This document shows positions 8,848-17,800 of a stretch of DNA of 64,000 nt, piece by piece. The translations under genes were made by a program, and so were the position numbers. The stretch comes from Paraburkholderia nodosa (GTDB lineage: Bacteria; Pseudomonadota; Gammaproteobacteria; Burkholderiales; Burkholderiaceae): assembly GCF_001718195.1 (NCBI RefSeq), contig NZ_MCNV01000019.1, forward strand, positions 97,520 through 161,519, read 5' to 3'. The notes under the pieces were generated by a model. That model made no database searches. It saw only the letters and a list, made by a program, of their open reading frames with translations, and was not told where the DNA came from. The number at the start of each line of letters is the position of its first letter. The stretch's first letter is position 1.

Positions 8848-10905
8848 ATGGGCATGAATACGACCAGACTCGCGCCGAGTTCGCTGGCGCGGCGCGCTCG
8901 AGCAGATGAATCAGTTGCGAGACTTTATCTCGCATTCGTGGGCTTAGTGATCGGAGCGGCAGCTGTCGCTTGGCTTGCAGGCTCTTTGTACCGGTCGCAT
9001 GTTGGAGATCATCCAATCGATGCCTCCATCCTGTTGCCCGTCTATCGCCCGCTGCTAAATCCCAAGCCTGTCGAGCGCTTCACTTTCCTCTTGCTGGCGT
9101 CGCTAATGCCGGTCGTTGCGTTCTTCTGCGCGCTGAAGTCCAGAGGCAGTCCAGCGTACTCACTTCTTTACGCGTTGAAAGCGACAATATCCGCAGCTGT
9201 TGGGGTGGCATTCTTCGTGCCCTTCGCAGAGTTCGGCTTCGATGTCTCGCTACTGACGGGGACGACGCCGTCCGGTGCACATCATTTCCTGCTCCTTTGC
9301 GGCGTAGTCGTGGTTGCCGCGCTAACGTGTTTGCCTCCGATAAAAGCATCGATCCGCTCTACGCGGATACCATCGACAATTAGTGGATGGTTGCTTTTCG
9401 CTTCGAGCGCCATGCTGCAGATAGCGGCCTGGCGCATTCTCAATGTGAATTCGATCACGGAGGGTAATACGTGGTGGATGAGTATGGACGCCGTCACCTA
9501 TTCCGTGAGCCAGGTTGTCGGAGGTCGCACACTCCTTGCAGATCTACCTTCACAGTACGGGCTCTTTCCAGAATTCGTCGCGCCTGTTCTCCGATTTTTC
9601 GGGCTATCGATATTCTCTTTTTCCGCTCTGTTTGCGGCCATGCAAATAGTCTCGCTTGGAACCGTGTACTGGGTCGCACAGCGTTCGCTACGACACCCGC
9701 TGTTCAAGATCGGGTTTGGCGTCGCGCTTGTGATGATCACATACGAGACGTGTTTATTTCTGCTTGGCATTCCGGAGCTGTACTTCCAGTACTGGCCCGT
9801 GCGATTTTTTTGGCCGGCGGTGTCGGTCCTTGCGTTCTTCCTCTACGCCAAAAAGCCGACGATCCGGCGCGCGGCCCTGATTTCATTGATTGGGTCGATC
9901 GGTAGTCTGTGGAATGCCGATTCAGGGGTGATGGTAGCGCTGGCCTTTGGCGCATTGCTGCTTGCGAAATGGAGCGCCCTGTTTTTCCGCGACAAGCAGA
10001 ACTCAAGTCGCGAGCGTCGCGCGATCCTCCTGAAGCTATGGTTGCATATCGCGATTTTCGCGATGGTCGCTACCACTGCGGTTCTTTACCTCACGCTCAA
10101 GGCAGACAGGTCGCTGCACTGGACGTGGCTAGTTGGCTACCAACGGCTGTTCTATGGGTTGGGCTTTATGATGCTGCCGCTACCGCTGCGCGCAAGCCCA
10201 TGGATGGCGGTTCTGGGCGTTTATCTGCTGGGCATCTTGACGGCAGCATCAACATGGCGACATTCGCCGCGGAGCCGCTCGGCTGATGTGCTGCTCTATA
10301 CGTGCCTACTCGGAATAGGCCTCTTTGTGTACTACGAGGGGAGGTCTCATATCCTGAACCTCATCACGGTATCTTGGCCAGCGCTACTGGCTGCCTCGTT
10401 GATGGCTGATCGACTCGTTCGAGCAACGGCAGCTGGAATACTGAACCGGATCTTCGTCGCGCCTGCGGCTGTTGCCGGGGGTGTCATGCTGCTTTGCGGC
10501 TTGGCCTTCGCCCAGGGAATTCCAGCGCTCGCAAGTTCGGCGAAGTCTACGATTGCACAATGGTCAATTCCCGCATCGCCAGTGGTCCACGATGAAGTCG
10601 CATTCATCTCGTCGAATACTAAGAGGGGCGACGCATGTGTCATCCTGTCTAAACGACAAGGGCTCTACTATGCGTCGCTTCACCTCGTTTCGCCCCTGAT
10701 TGGTCCCGGTTATATGGAGACGCTCACAGTCGCCGACCGCGATGCGATGATCGCACAGTTGAATGAGCACAAGTTCGATTGTGTCTTCGTTGGACAGGGC
10801 GGCAGCACGCCAGATTTGGGCGTCGATCTTCTGAGCGCACTCCCGTCCTATCGAGTGATACGTTCCAATTCGCTCCAGACAATGGTTCAACTGATGCCGA
10901 AGTGA
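8848..10905 (+). CDS. Large polytopic membrane protein, possible lysogenic-conversion gene
   Basis: 685 residues; ATG at 8848 or 8854. About 12-14 hydrophobic segments fill residues 25-575, then a soluble tail of about 110 residues (VHDEVAFISSNTKRGDACVI, later LNEHKFDCVFVGQGG). This layout resembles membrane glycosyltransferases of the GT-C type, including phage Gtr-like serotype-conversion proteins, but no catalytic motif can be fixed by eye. GC and codon use are visibly lower than in flanking genes, a sign of a transferred cargo gene. It lies between fibre and lysis genes and has its own downstream terminator. No gtrA or gtrB partner is adjacent, which argues against a standard gtr cluster. 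Confidence 0.5.
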   Translation: MGMNTTRLAPSSLARRARADESVARLYLAFVGLVIGAAAVAWLAGSLYRSHVGDHPIDASILLPVYRPLLNPKPVERFTFLLLASLMPVVAFFCALKSRGSPAYSLLYALKATISAAVGVAFFVPFAEFGFDVSLLTGTTPSGAHHFLLLCGVVVVAALTCLPPIKASIRSTRIPSTISGWLLFASSAMLQIAAWRILNVNSITEGNTWWMSMDAVTYSVSQVVGGRTLLADLPSQYGLFPEFVAPVLRFFGLSIFSFSALFAAMQIVSLGTVYWVAQRSLRHPLFKIGFGVALVMITYETCLFLLGIPELYFQYWPVRFFWPAVSVLAFFLYAKKPTIRRAALISLIGSIGSLWNADSGVMVALAFGALLLAKWSALFFRDKQNSSRERRAILLKLWLHIAIFAMVATTAVLYLTLKADRSLHWTWLVGYQRLFYGLGFMMLPLPLRASPWMAVLGVYLLGILTAASTWRHSPRSRSADVLLYTCLLGIGLFVYYEGRSHILNLITVSWPALLAASLMADRLVRATAAGILNRIFVAPAAVAGGVMLLCGLAFAQGIPALASSAKSTIAQWSIPASPVVHDEVAFISSNTKRGDACVILSKRQGLYYASLHLVSPLIGPGYMETLTVADRDAMIAQLNEHKFDCVFVGQGGSTPDLGVDLLSALPSYRVIRSNSLQTMVQLMPK

Positions 10906-10931
10906 CGGCACGCAAATCTAAGCACTCAGTC

Positions 10932-10954
10932 AGCCGCCTCTTGGCGGCTTTTTT
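10932..10954 (+). terminator. Intrinsic terminator after the membrane-protein gene
   Basis: A 7-bp stem AGCCGCC / GGCGGCT with a 4-base loop, followed by a run of T. It separates the low-GC cargo gene from the lysis genes and so supports its treatment as an independent transcription unit. Confidence 0.85.
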
Positions 10955-10989
10955 CATTTCTAAAACCATATCGAGAGCATAAGAAGCCC

Positions 10990-11430
10990 ATGCCCACATC
11001 CGGCGATGATATGAGCCTCGTAAAGCTCCTTTCCGGCATATCGGCTTCGCTTGCCGTGCTCGCAGGCACGATGTCTGCCGGCTGGCTGCGCGCGCGCAGG
11101 GAGATTTCCGGTGTGCGGAAGACCGAGTCGAGCGACAAGCTCGAGATGCGCCGCGACGAGATCGAGGCATCGACCCTCGAGAGCCTCGCCCGCGCGTCGA
11201 AGGAATGGGAGGCGCAATACCACAAGGCGATTTCCCGCGAGACACGCTATCGGCGGTTGCTCTCGGTTTCCGAGGCGCGGTACCGCAAGATGGTCCAGCA
11301 GGCGGCAGAGGACCGGCTTCAGGACCGACTGAAGATCGAAGCGCTGATGCTCAGTCTGGCGGAGAAGGATCGCCGGATCGTTGAACTGCAGGCACAGATT
11401 GGAGGCCGTCGGCCGACGGATACGCCATGA
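10990..11430 (+). CDS. Phage membrane-anchored coiled-coil protein (lysis region)
   Basis: 146 residues. One hydrophobic segment near residues 10-30 is followed by a long charged helix (residues 40-140) with heptad-like spacing, for example ESLARASKEWEAQYHKAI and SLAEKDRRIVELQAQI. No family is recognised. Position just before a second protein of the same layout and a GH73 endolysin suggests a role in lysis, perhaps as an inner-membrane spanin-like or holin-associated part. Its stop overlaps the next start as ATGA. Alternative starts exist at codon 8. Confidence 0.6.
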   Translation: MPTSGDDMSLVKLLSGISASLAVLAGTMSAGWLRARREISGVRKTESSDKLEMRRDEIEASTLESLARASKEWEAQYHKAISRETRYRRLLSVSEARYRKMVQQAAEDRLQDRLKIEALMLSLAEKDRRIVELQAQIGGRRPTDTP

Positions 11431-11975
11431 CGAAAGGGCAGCGACTGAAAGCGTTTTGGCATCGCATCGACATTTTCGTGCTGTTTGCGATGGTGGTTCT
11501 GCTGGCCATGGCCGCCGGCGCCGGCGTGATGAACTGGATCAACCAGCGCGAGCGCATGCAGCTCGTCGATCGCATGCCGCTGGTGCGCAGCGAGGAGCGC
11601 GAGGCATGCGTGCGTGAGTTCAAAGGCCGCATCGACGACCTCACAAACATGAATCAGCACGACGCGGCCGCGCTCGACGATCTGCGCAATCAGATGGCGG
11701 ACACGCGCGAGCTCGCGGCCTACACGCTCCGCTTCCTCGGCGATCGCGCGCGGATCAACGACGCGACGACTGCGGCCATGTTGAAGCAGGCACGGCAGGC
11801 AGCTGCGGCCGCAACCGCCGCGCAGCAGACGAGCGCGCAGGTCGAAAAGAAGGTCAGCGCGACGGCGACGAAGGTCGACGAGGCCGCCAGTACCGCCCAG
11901 GCTGTCAGCCGAAAGCTGGACACGGCCGTGCGGCCGCCACTGCCCGCGAAGCCCTGGATAGGCAACAACCACTGA
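11427..11975 (+). CDS. Phage membrane-anchored coiled-coil protein, possible inner-membrane spanin
   Basis: 182 residues. A basic N-terminus and one transmembrane segment (about residues 15-37, VLFAMVVLLAMAAGAGVM) precede a long Ala- and Gln-rich helix, ending in a Pro-rich tail (RPPLPAKPWIGNNH). An N-terminal anchor plus periplasmic coiled coil is the layout of i-spanins such as Rz. No nested Rz1-like lipoprotein was found within the frame, but a separate lipoprotein lies 1 kb downstream. Translationally coupled to the previous gene by ATGA overlap. Confidence 0.55.
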   Translation: MTKGQRLKAFWHRIDIFVLFAMVVLLAMAAGAGVMNWINQRERMQLVDRMPLVRSEEREACVREFKGRIDDLTNMNQHDAAALDDLRNQMADTRELAAYTLRFLGDRARINDATTAAMLKQARQAAAAATAAQQTSAQVEKKVSATATKVDEAASTAQAVSRKLDTAVRPPLPAKPWIGNNH

Positions 11976-11978
11976 GCT

Positions 11979-12060
11979 GTTGGCGCTCCTCGAGCGCCGT
12001 TCCCATTTCCCCCTGACACCTCGCGCGCGCCAGCGCTCTGGCGCGGCGTGCGCCTGCGCG
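11979..12060. other. Two GC-rich hairpins between lysis genes
   Basis: The interval before the endolysin contains GGCGCT-CCTCG-AGCGCC and, about 45 bases on, CGCGCCAG-CGCT-CTGGCGCG. Neither has a T-run. They could slow polymerase or control entry of ribosomes at the endolysin gene, whose ATG follows a GCAGAGGCAAT ribosome site. Confidence 0.4.
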
Positions 12061-12081
12061 TCAATCCTTCGCAGAGGCAAT

Positions 12082-12537
12082 ATGACACCCGACGACTTTA
12101 TCGCGGCGATCGCGCCGCCGGCGCAGCAGCTCGCCGCCTCGAGCAACATCCCGGCCAGTTTCACCGTCGCGCAGGCGGCGCTCGAATCCGGCTGGGCGAC
12201 GTCGCAGCTCGCGACGAAGTACTTCAACCTCTTCGGTGTGAAGGCAGATCCTAGCTGGACTGGCCAGATCGTGACGCTGCCGACCACGGAATATGTAGAC
12301 GACAAGCCGGTCACCGTGCAGGCCAAATGGCGCGTGTACGACAGCTGGCTCGCGAGCCTGCAGGACCGCGCGCAGTTCCTGATCGACAACCCTCGCTACG
12401 CGCCGGCGTTCGCGTATTCGACCGGGGCGCTCTTCGCGCGCGCCGTCGCCGCGGCCGGCTATGCGACGGATCCGCACTACGCCGCGAAGATCATCTCAAT
12501 CATCAATGCACACGGGCTCACCCAGCTCGACACTTAG
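12082..12537 (+). CDS. Phage endolysin, GH73 N-acetylglucosaminidase (FlgJ-type)
   Basis: 151 residues. The GH73 signature is clear: AQAALESGWATSQLA near residues 30-45, with the catalytic Glu in ALESGW, then the YFNLFGVKA motif and a C-terminal AAGYATDPHYAAKI segment. The enzyme would cleave the glycan backbone of peptidoglycan at the end of the infection cycle. No signal peptide or membrane segment is visible, so release depends on a holin. An ATG with a GCAGAGG ribosome site just upstream was chosen. Flanked by a terminator downstream. Confidence 0.9.
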   Translation: MTPDDFIAAIAPPAQQLAASSNIPASFTVAQAALESGWATSQLATKYFNLFGVKADPSWTGQIVTLPTTEYVDDKPVTVQAKWRVYDSWLASLQDRAQFLIDNPRYAPAFAYSTGALFARAVAAAGYATDPHYAAKIISIINAHGLTQLDT

Positions 12538-12548
12538 CCTTTCCAACT

Positions 12549-12570
12549 GCCGCTAACGCGGCTTTTTTTT
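12549..12570 (+). terminator. Intrinsic terminator after the endolysin gene
   Basis: Stem GCCGC / GCGGC with a TAAC loop, followed directly by eight T residues. Confidence 0.85.
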
Positions 12571-12585
12571 CGCCCAGAGGAAACC

Positions 12586-12903
12586 ATGAATGCATGGATC
12601 AAGCTGTTCGCAGCCACACTGCTGTTTGCCCTTTGGGGCGCGCTGGTATTCACACATCAGGCTGACCCGAAAGAGCTCGTCATGGGGATCGTTGCCGCGC
12701 TCACAGGTCTCGGCGTTTTCCACGCTGCGACGAGCGGCGCCCCAGCCGCGAGCGAGCCGGGCGCCAGCGTCGCACAACTCCCCGAGCCTGCTGCGCCTGC
12801 AGAGCCTGCACTGCCGATCGCCGCGGCTGCTGCGCCGGCGCCTGTCGCTGTAGCGCAACCCGCACCCGTGCCGACCGCCGCCGCCCCGGCAGCGGTGCAG
12901 TGA
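12586..12903 (+). CDS. Small two-helix membrane protein, holin-like
   Basis: 105 residues. Two hydrophobic segments (about residues 4-22 and 29-47) with a short polar turn are followed by an Ala/Pro/Val-rich tail of about 55 residues with repeats such as PAPVAVAQPAPV. Size and topology fit a class II holin, and the location between endolysin and lipoprotein fits too, but holins share little sequence and the long Ala-Pro tail is unusual. The tail may cross the periplasm or anchor to the wall. Confidence 0.5.
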   Translation: MNAWIKLFAATLLFALWGALVFTHQADPKELVMGIVAALTGLGVFHAATSGAPAASEPGASVAQLPEPAAPAEPALPIAAAAAPAPVAVAQPAPVPTAAAPAAVQ

Positions 12904-12968
12904 CCAGTCTTTCCCCCTAGCAGGACTCTCGCGGCGATCGCCGCACTCAACTCCCGAAGGTTCTCACC

Positions 12969-13505
12969 ATGAAGAAACTGATTGCTGCATTCGCGGCAGG
13001 CCTCGCTGCGCTCGTCATGTCCGGTTGCGCCGTGACCGGTTCGACGTCCGCCACCGCAACGAATCCTGCCGTGGTCGCTCAACAAGCGGCCGAGAAGTTC
13101 CAGTCTGCAGTCACGGCGGCTTGCAACGTGATCCAGCCGACGATTCAGCCGTTCGCGATCCTCCTCAACGCGTCGCCCGGCTTCGCGACGTTCAATGGTG
13201 ACCTGACGCTCGCCTGCGCGATCAACTCCACGATCAATCTGACGTCGATCGACAGCATCATCGACTCGTCGACGACTGCGGCGCAGACGGCCGTGAGCAA
13301 CATCGCGTCGCTCAATGCGACCGATCAGGCCGTCGTCAAGGCTGCGCTCGGCGCGTTCCAGGGCGCGCTCAAGAATGCCTTGAATCAGTACAAGTCAGCC
13401 GTGGCCGCAGCGAATCTGGCTGCCACGACGACGGCGACCTCCGCGGCTGCGTCTGCACCCACCGCGGCGTCTGCGCCGGCCGCGGCATCGGCGACCTTGC
13501 AATGA
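12969..13505 (+). CDS. Phage-encoded lipoprotein
   Basis: 178 residues with a lipoprotein signal: MKKLIAAFAAGLAALVMSGC, lipidated Cys at residue 20. The mature part is helical, low in aromatics, with two internal Cys residues (CNVIQPTIQ and LACAINS) that could form a disulfide, and ends in an Ala/Ser/Thr/Pro-rich tail. Burkholderia phages carry similar proteins without known function. It overlaps the phospholipase gene as ATGA, so both are made together; a pair acting on the outer membrane is a reasonable inference. Confidence 0.65.
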   Translation: MKKLIAAFAAGLAALVMSGCAVTGSTSATATNPAVVAQQAAEKFQSAVTAACNVIQPTIQPFAILLNASPGFATFNGDLTLACAINSTINLTSIDSIIDSSTTAAQTAVSNIASLNATDQAVVKAALGAFQGALKNALNQYKSAVAAANLAATTTATSAAASAPTAASAPAAASATLQ

Positions 13506-14332
13506 GGCCTCTGCGCCTCGCGCTGAGCGGCTCGGGCTTCAAGGTGCCGGCGCATGTCGGCGCCCTGCAGGCCGTCGCTGACGCCGGCTTCGAGCCGGTC
13601 GAGCTGGCGGGCACGTCGGGGGGCAGCATCGTCGCAGCGATGGCTGCGTGCCGCATGAAGCTGTCGGACATGAAGATGCTCGCCCTGACGTTCGACTGGT
13701 CGAACATGCTCTCCTTCAGCCTGATGTCGGCGGTGCGCCTGCGCGGCTTCTGTGATGGCCGGCGGCTGCTCGACTGGCTGACCGAGCAGACCAACGGCCT
13801 GACGTTCGGCCAGCTGTCGACGGATCTCACGGTCGTGGCATCGGACGTGGCGAGCGAGGCGCCGTTCGAGTTCTCGCGCGCGACGACCCCGGGCGTCGCG
13901 GTAGCGCAGGCGGTGCGCGCATCGACGTCGATTCCCTTCGCATTCGAGCCGGTGCGACTGGGGGCGGCGCTGCTCGCCGACGGCGGGATGGTGAACAACA
14001 TCCCCGTCGATCGCCTCAAGGTTGACGGCGTGCCGCGGCTCGGCGTGCAGCTCGTGAGTCAGGACCTGCCGATGCAGCCGGACACGTCGCTTTCGCCGTT
14101 CGGGTTCTCCGAGCGGCTGATCGACCTGATGCTCTCGGCCTGCGAGTCGACGCACGTGTCGGCCGCCCAGGCCGCCGGCGCGCACATGGCATTCGTTGAG
14201 ACTGGCTATGCGTCGACGCTCGATCGCACGATGCCGCTTGAGCTCCGGCAGCGGCTATTCAATGACGGCTATGACGCAGCGAAGGCCGCGCTCGCGCTCA
14301 TCGCGGCGCCGGCGCCCACTACCCTCCAATAG
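13502..14332 (+). CDS. Patatin-like phospholipase in the phage lysis region
   Basis: 276 residues. The patatin fold is supported by SGSGFKVPAHVGAL (oxyanion-hole loop, residues 9-22), GTSGGS with nucleophile Ser39, ASTSIPFAFEP (residues 140-150) and DGG with Asp160 of the Ser-Asp dyad. Such enzymes hydrolyse acyl chains of phospholipids. No signal peptide is seen, so it would act on the inner membrane or need holin holes to reach the outer membrane. Coupled to the lipoprotein gene by ATGA and placed last in the lysis set, it may help disrupt membranes at lysis, or modify the lysogen. Function is inferred; the catalytic residues are directly visible. Confidence 0.85.
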   Translation: MRPLRLALSGSGFKVPAHVGALQAVADAGFEPVELAGTSGGSIVAAMAACRMKLSDMKMLALTFDWSNMLSFSLMSAVRLRGFCDGRRLLDWLTEQTNGLTFGQLSTDLTVVASDVASEAPFEFSRATTPGVAVAQAVRASTSIPFAFEPVRLGAALLADGGMVNNIPVDRLKVDGVPRLGVQLVSQDLPMQPDTSLSPFGFSERLIDLMLSACESTHVSAAQAAGAHMAFVETGYASTLDRTMPLELRQRLFNDGYDAAKAALALIAAPAPTTLQ

Positions 14333-14343
14333 ACGTTCCCACG

Positions 14344-14643
14344 TCAGCGGCCGTCGATCTTCGACGGCCGCGTCAATATCCTTTCGACGACCGCTTCCTG
14401 CCGCGGCGTCGGTTTGTCGGTCAGGCAGGGTTCTGTATCAAGTTCCCGAACGAAGCATTCCCATACCGATGAGGGCACGGCGCCGTGCCCGCGGTCCCCA
14501 ATGAAGTTGCGAATCTGATTGGCGCGCGAGATCGTCGCGCGCAGACGGTGGATCTCCCACAGCAGCTCGAGTACGACAGGATCCGGATTTTCGTCCCAGA
14601 TCTGCGCCAAGCGCGCGGCGGTGAGTGGAGGGCGGTGCGGCAC
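14344..14643 (-). CDS. Small phage-associated protein behind a LexA-type box
   Basis: A leftward frame; the GTG at 14643 with an upstream GGAA gives 99 residues (VPHRPPLTAARLAQIWDENP onward). The frame also opens further upstream to an ATG at 14766, but then the LexA-type box would lie inside the coding region, so the shorter form is preferred. The sequence is mainly helical with two Cys residues; no family is recognised. It is the only leftward gene of the prophage end, and its stop lies 12 bases from the phospholipase stop, with a GCGGCCGTCGA hairpin between or over the ends. Confidence 0.55.
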   Translation of the reverse strand: MPHRPPLTAARLAQIWDENPDPVVLELLWEIHRLRATISRANQIRNFIGDRGHGAVPSSVWECFVRELDTEPCLTDKPTPRQEAVVERILTRPSKIDGR

Positions 14644-14657
14644 GATATTTCCAAAAA

Positions 14658-14673
14658 CTGTACGGATATACAG
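14658..14673. promoter_or_regulatory. LexA-type SOS box
   Basis: Read leftward the site is CTGTATATCCGTACAG, which fits CTGT-N8-ACAG exactly and is close to the enterobacterial LexA consensus. The palindrome extends one base each side. It lies 15 bases ahead of the GTG of the leftward phage gene and about 150 bases ahead of uvrA. On the rightward strand a TACTAT hexamer follows at 14679, so it could serve uvrA, the phage gene, or both. Confidence 0.65.
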
Positions 14674-14825
14674 TGTGCTACTATCGCCCCTAACCTGTCG
14701 AGCCAGGGCGCACCGATCCAAAACGACCTTGTAAGTGTTTGATTTCTTTAGTTCAGGAATGTGCATTTCAGGTCCGGGCGATGATGCCGGAAAACGGCTC
14801 TAACACATTGATTTAATTCAATAAA

Positions 14826-17800
14826 TTGCCTTCCAACAAGCTAATCCGAATCCGTGGTGCCCGCCAGCACAACCTCAAGAACCTCGACCTCGACCTGCAC
14901 ACCGGCGAAATGACGGTCGTCACCGGGCCTTCGGGCTCGGGCAAGTCGAGCCTCGTCTTCGATACGCTTTACGCGGAAGGCCAGCGCCGTTACGTCGAAA
15001 CCTTCAGCGCCTACGCGCGTCAGTTCCTCGACCGCATGGACCGGCCGCAGGTCGATCGCGTGGACGGTGTGCCGCCCGCCATCGCCATCGACCAGACCAA
15101 CCCCGTGCGCAGTTCGCGCTCGACGGTCGGCACGATGACGGAGCTCAATGACCACCTGAAGCTGCTGTACGCGCGCGCCGCGAATCTGTTCGACCGCGTC
15201 ACGGCGCAGCCCGTACGGCACGACACGCCTGAGACGATTTACGCCGAACTGATGGCGCGTACGGCCGCGGGCGACCCGCGTCTTGTGGTCACGTTTCCGG
15301 TCGAGTTGCCCGATACGACCACCGAGGAAGAAGTCGCGCAGTGGCTCTCCGCGAGTGGCTATACGCGCGTGCAGGCGCAGCGCGAGGTGAAGACGGCCGA
15401 AGGCACGCGCAAGCTGCTCGACGTGGTCGCCGACCGTTTCCGCATGCAGAACGTGGAGAAGAGCCGCGCGATCGAGGCGATCGAAGCCTCGCTCAAGCGC
15501 GGCAGCGGGCGCGTGAACGTCTACGTGCTGGCCAGCAGCGATGACGATGCGCAGGCCGAGCCGCAGATCTGGCGCTTCTCGACGGGGCTGCATTGCCCGG
15601 ACAGCGATTTACGCTACGCAGATCCGCAGCCCGCGTTGTTCTCGTTCAACTCGGCCTACGGCGCCTGCGACGCGTGCCGCGGTTTTGGCCGCGTGATCGG
15701 CGTGGATTGGGGCCTCGTGATCCCCGACGAGCGCAAGACGCTGCGCGGCGGCGCGATCAAGCCGCTGCAAACGCCGGCGTGGAAGGAATGCCAGGACGAC
15801 CTGATGCGCTATGCCGCGAAAGCCGGCATTCCGCGCGATACGGCATGGTCCGAGCTGACGCAGGCGCAGCGCGACTGGGTGATCAACGGCGCGCCGGACT
15901 GGAAGGGCAGCTGGCAAACGCAGTGGTACGGCGTGAAGCGCTTCTTCCAGTATCTGGAGTCGAAGGCCTACAAGATGCACATCCGCGTGCTGCTGTCGAA
16001 GTACCGCAGCTATACGCCGTGCGAAACCTGCGGCGGCGCACGCCTGAAAACCGAGGCCCTGCAATGGCGCCTCGGCACGCAGCAGAACGCGGACGACGTG
16101 CTCGCGCCGTCGGGACGTTTCCTGCCGCACGGCGTGGACTGGACACGCGCGCAGCTCGAAGCGTTGCCGGGCCTCACCGTGCACGACGTGATGCTGCTGC
16201 CGATCGAGCGCATCCGCCGCTTCTTCGACAATCTTTCGCTTTCCTCAGCATTGCTCGACGACGCGCTGAAGCTGCTGCTCGAGGAAGTGCGCACGCGCCT
16301 GAAGTATCTCTGCGACGTGGGTCTCGGCTATCTGACGCTCGACCGCCAGAGCCGCACGCTTTCGGGCGGAGAAGTGCAGCGTATCAACCTGACCACGGCG
16401 CTCGGCACGTCGCTCACGAAAACGCTGTTCGTGCTCGATGAGCCGAGTATTGGCCTGCATCCGCGCGACCTCAACCGCATCGTCGAAGCGATGCAACGTC
16501 TGCGCGACGCGGGCAACACGCTCGTCGTGGTCGAGCACGATCCGTCCGTGATGCTCGCGGCCGACCGCCTCATCGACATGGGCCCCGGCCCGGGCGAGCG
16601 CGGCGGCTCGATCGTCTACGACGGCACGCCGAACGATATCCGCTCCTCGGGCACCCTGACGGGCGAGTACCTGGGCGGCCACCGCGCCGTTGCCGACGCT
16701 TCGCACTGGGAGCGACGCCCGGTTGATGCGTCCACGCCGAACCTCCTGCTCGAAGGCGCGAGCGAACACAACCTGCGCGACGTGACCGTGCAGATTCCGC
16801 TGCAGCGGCTCGTGTGCGTGACGGGCGTCTCGGGCTCGGGCAAATCCACGCTGGTGCAGGACGTGCTCTATCCCGCGCTCGCGCGGCATCTGGGCAAGGC
16901 GACGGACGCGCCGGGCACGTTCCGCAAGCTGAGCGGCGCGGAGCAGATCAGCGACGCCGTGTTCGTCGATCAGTCGCCGATCGGCAAGACGGCGCGCTCG
17001 AATCCGGCCAGCTATGTCGGCGCCTTCGACGAGATCCGCAAGCTGTTCGCCAAGGCGACGCTCGCGAAGCAACGTGGGTACACGGCGGGCATGTTCAGCT
17101 TCAACTCGGGCGAAGGTCGCTGCCCGACCTGCGGCGGTTCGGGTTTCGAGCACATCGAAATGCAGTTCCTGAGCGATGTGTATCTGCGTTGCCCCGATTG
17201 CGACGGCAGCCGCTATCGCGCGGAAGTGCTCGAAGTGAAGATCGAGCGCGCGGGCCGCACGCTTTCGGTGGCGGACGTGCTCGACCTCACGGTCAGCGAA
17301 GCAGTGCAATGCTTCGCTGAGGATGCCGAAGTATTGCGCGTGCTGCAGCCTATCGTGGACGTCGGTCTCGAATACGTGAAGCTCGGCCAGCCGGTGCCGA
17401 CGCTCTCGGGCGGCGAGGCGCAGCGCCTGAAGCTCGCGGGGTATCTCGCGGAAACCGCGCAGTCGCGCGGCAAGGAGGCGGGCGGGCGCCTCTTCATGTT
17501 CGACGAACCGACTACGGGCCTGCATTTCGACGACATCGCCAAGCTGATGCGCGCCTTCGGCAAGCTGCTCGCGGGCGGTCATTCGCTGCTCGTGATCGAA
17601 CATAACCTCGACGTGATCCGCGCCGCAGATTGGCTGATCGATCTCGGCCCCGAAGGCGGCGACGCGGGCGGCGAAGTGGTGTGCGTCGGCACGCCCGAGG
17701 ATGTGATCGCGTGTCCGCGTTCGCATACGGGCGCGGCGCTCGAGCGCTACGAAGCCGCGCTTGGCAGCGGTGTCGAACTGCTGGCGGAAGAAGAGGGCGT

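Larger units (their letters stand above)
1..14825. mobile_element. Right-hand part of a prophage with Mu-type contractile tail
   Basis: A continuous block of phage late genes runs from the left edge to just before uvrA: tape measure, gpN-, gpP-, gp45-, gp46-, gp47- and gp48-like tail and baseplate genes, tail fibres, then lysis genes. Packing is tight and mostly rightward, with a single leftward gene at the end. No integrase, transposase or head genes are in view, so the mode of integration cannot be decided. Lysis genes lie at the end of the tail module, unlike phage Mu itself, so it is a mosaic. The right boundary is inferred from the switch to host uvrA; no attachment-site duplication can be tested from one end. 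Confidence 0.85.

Noticed and set aside
8848..10905. Membrane protein considered as a gtr serotype-conversion operon
   Set aside because: Only one gene is present, with no GtrA flippase or GtrB bactoprenol transferase beside it.
14344..14766. Longer 140-residue form of the last phage gene
   Set aside because: It would place the LexA-type box inside the gene and lacks a ribosome site at its ATG; kept as an alternative only.
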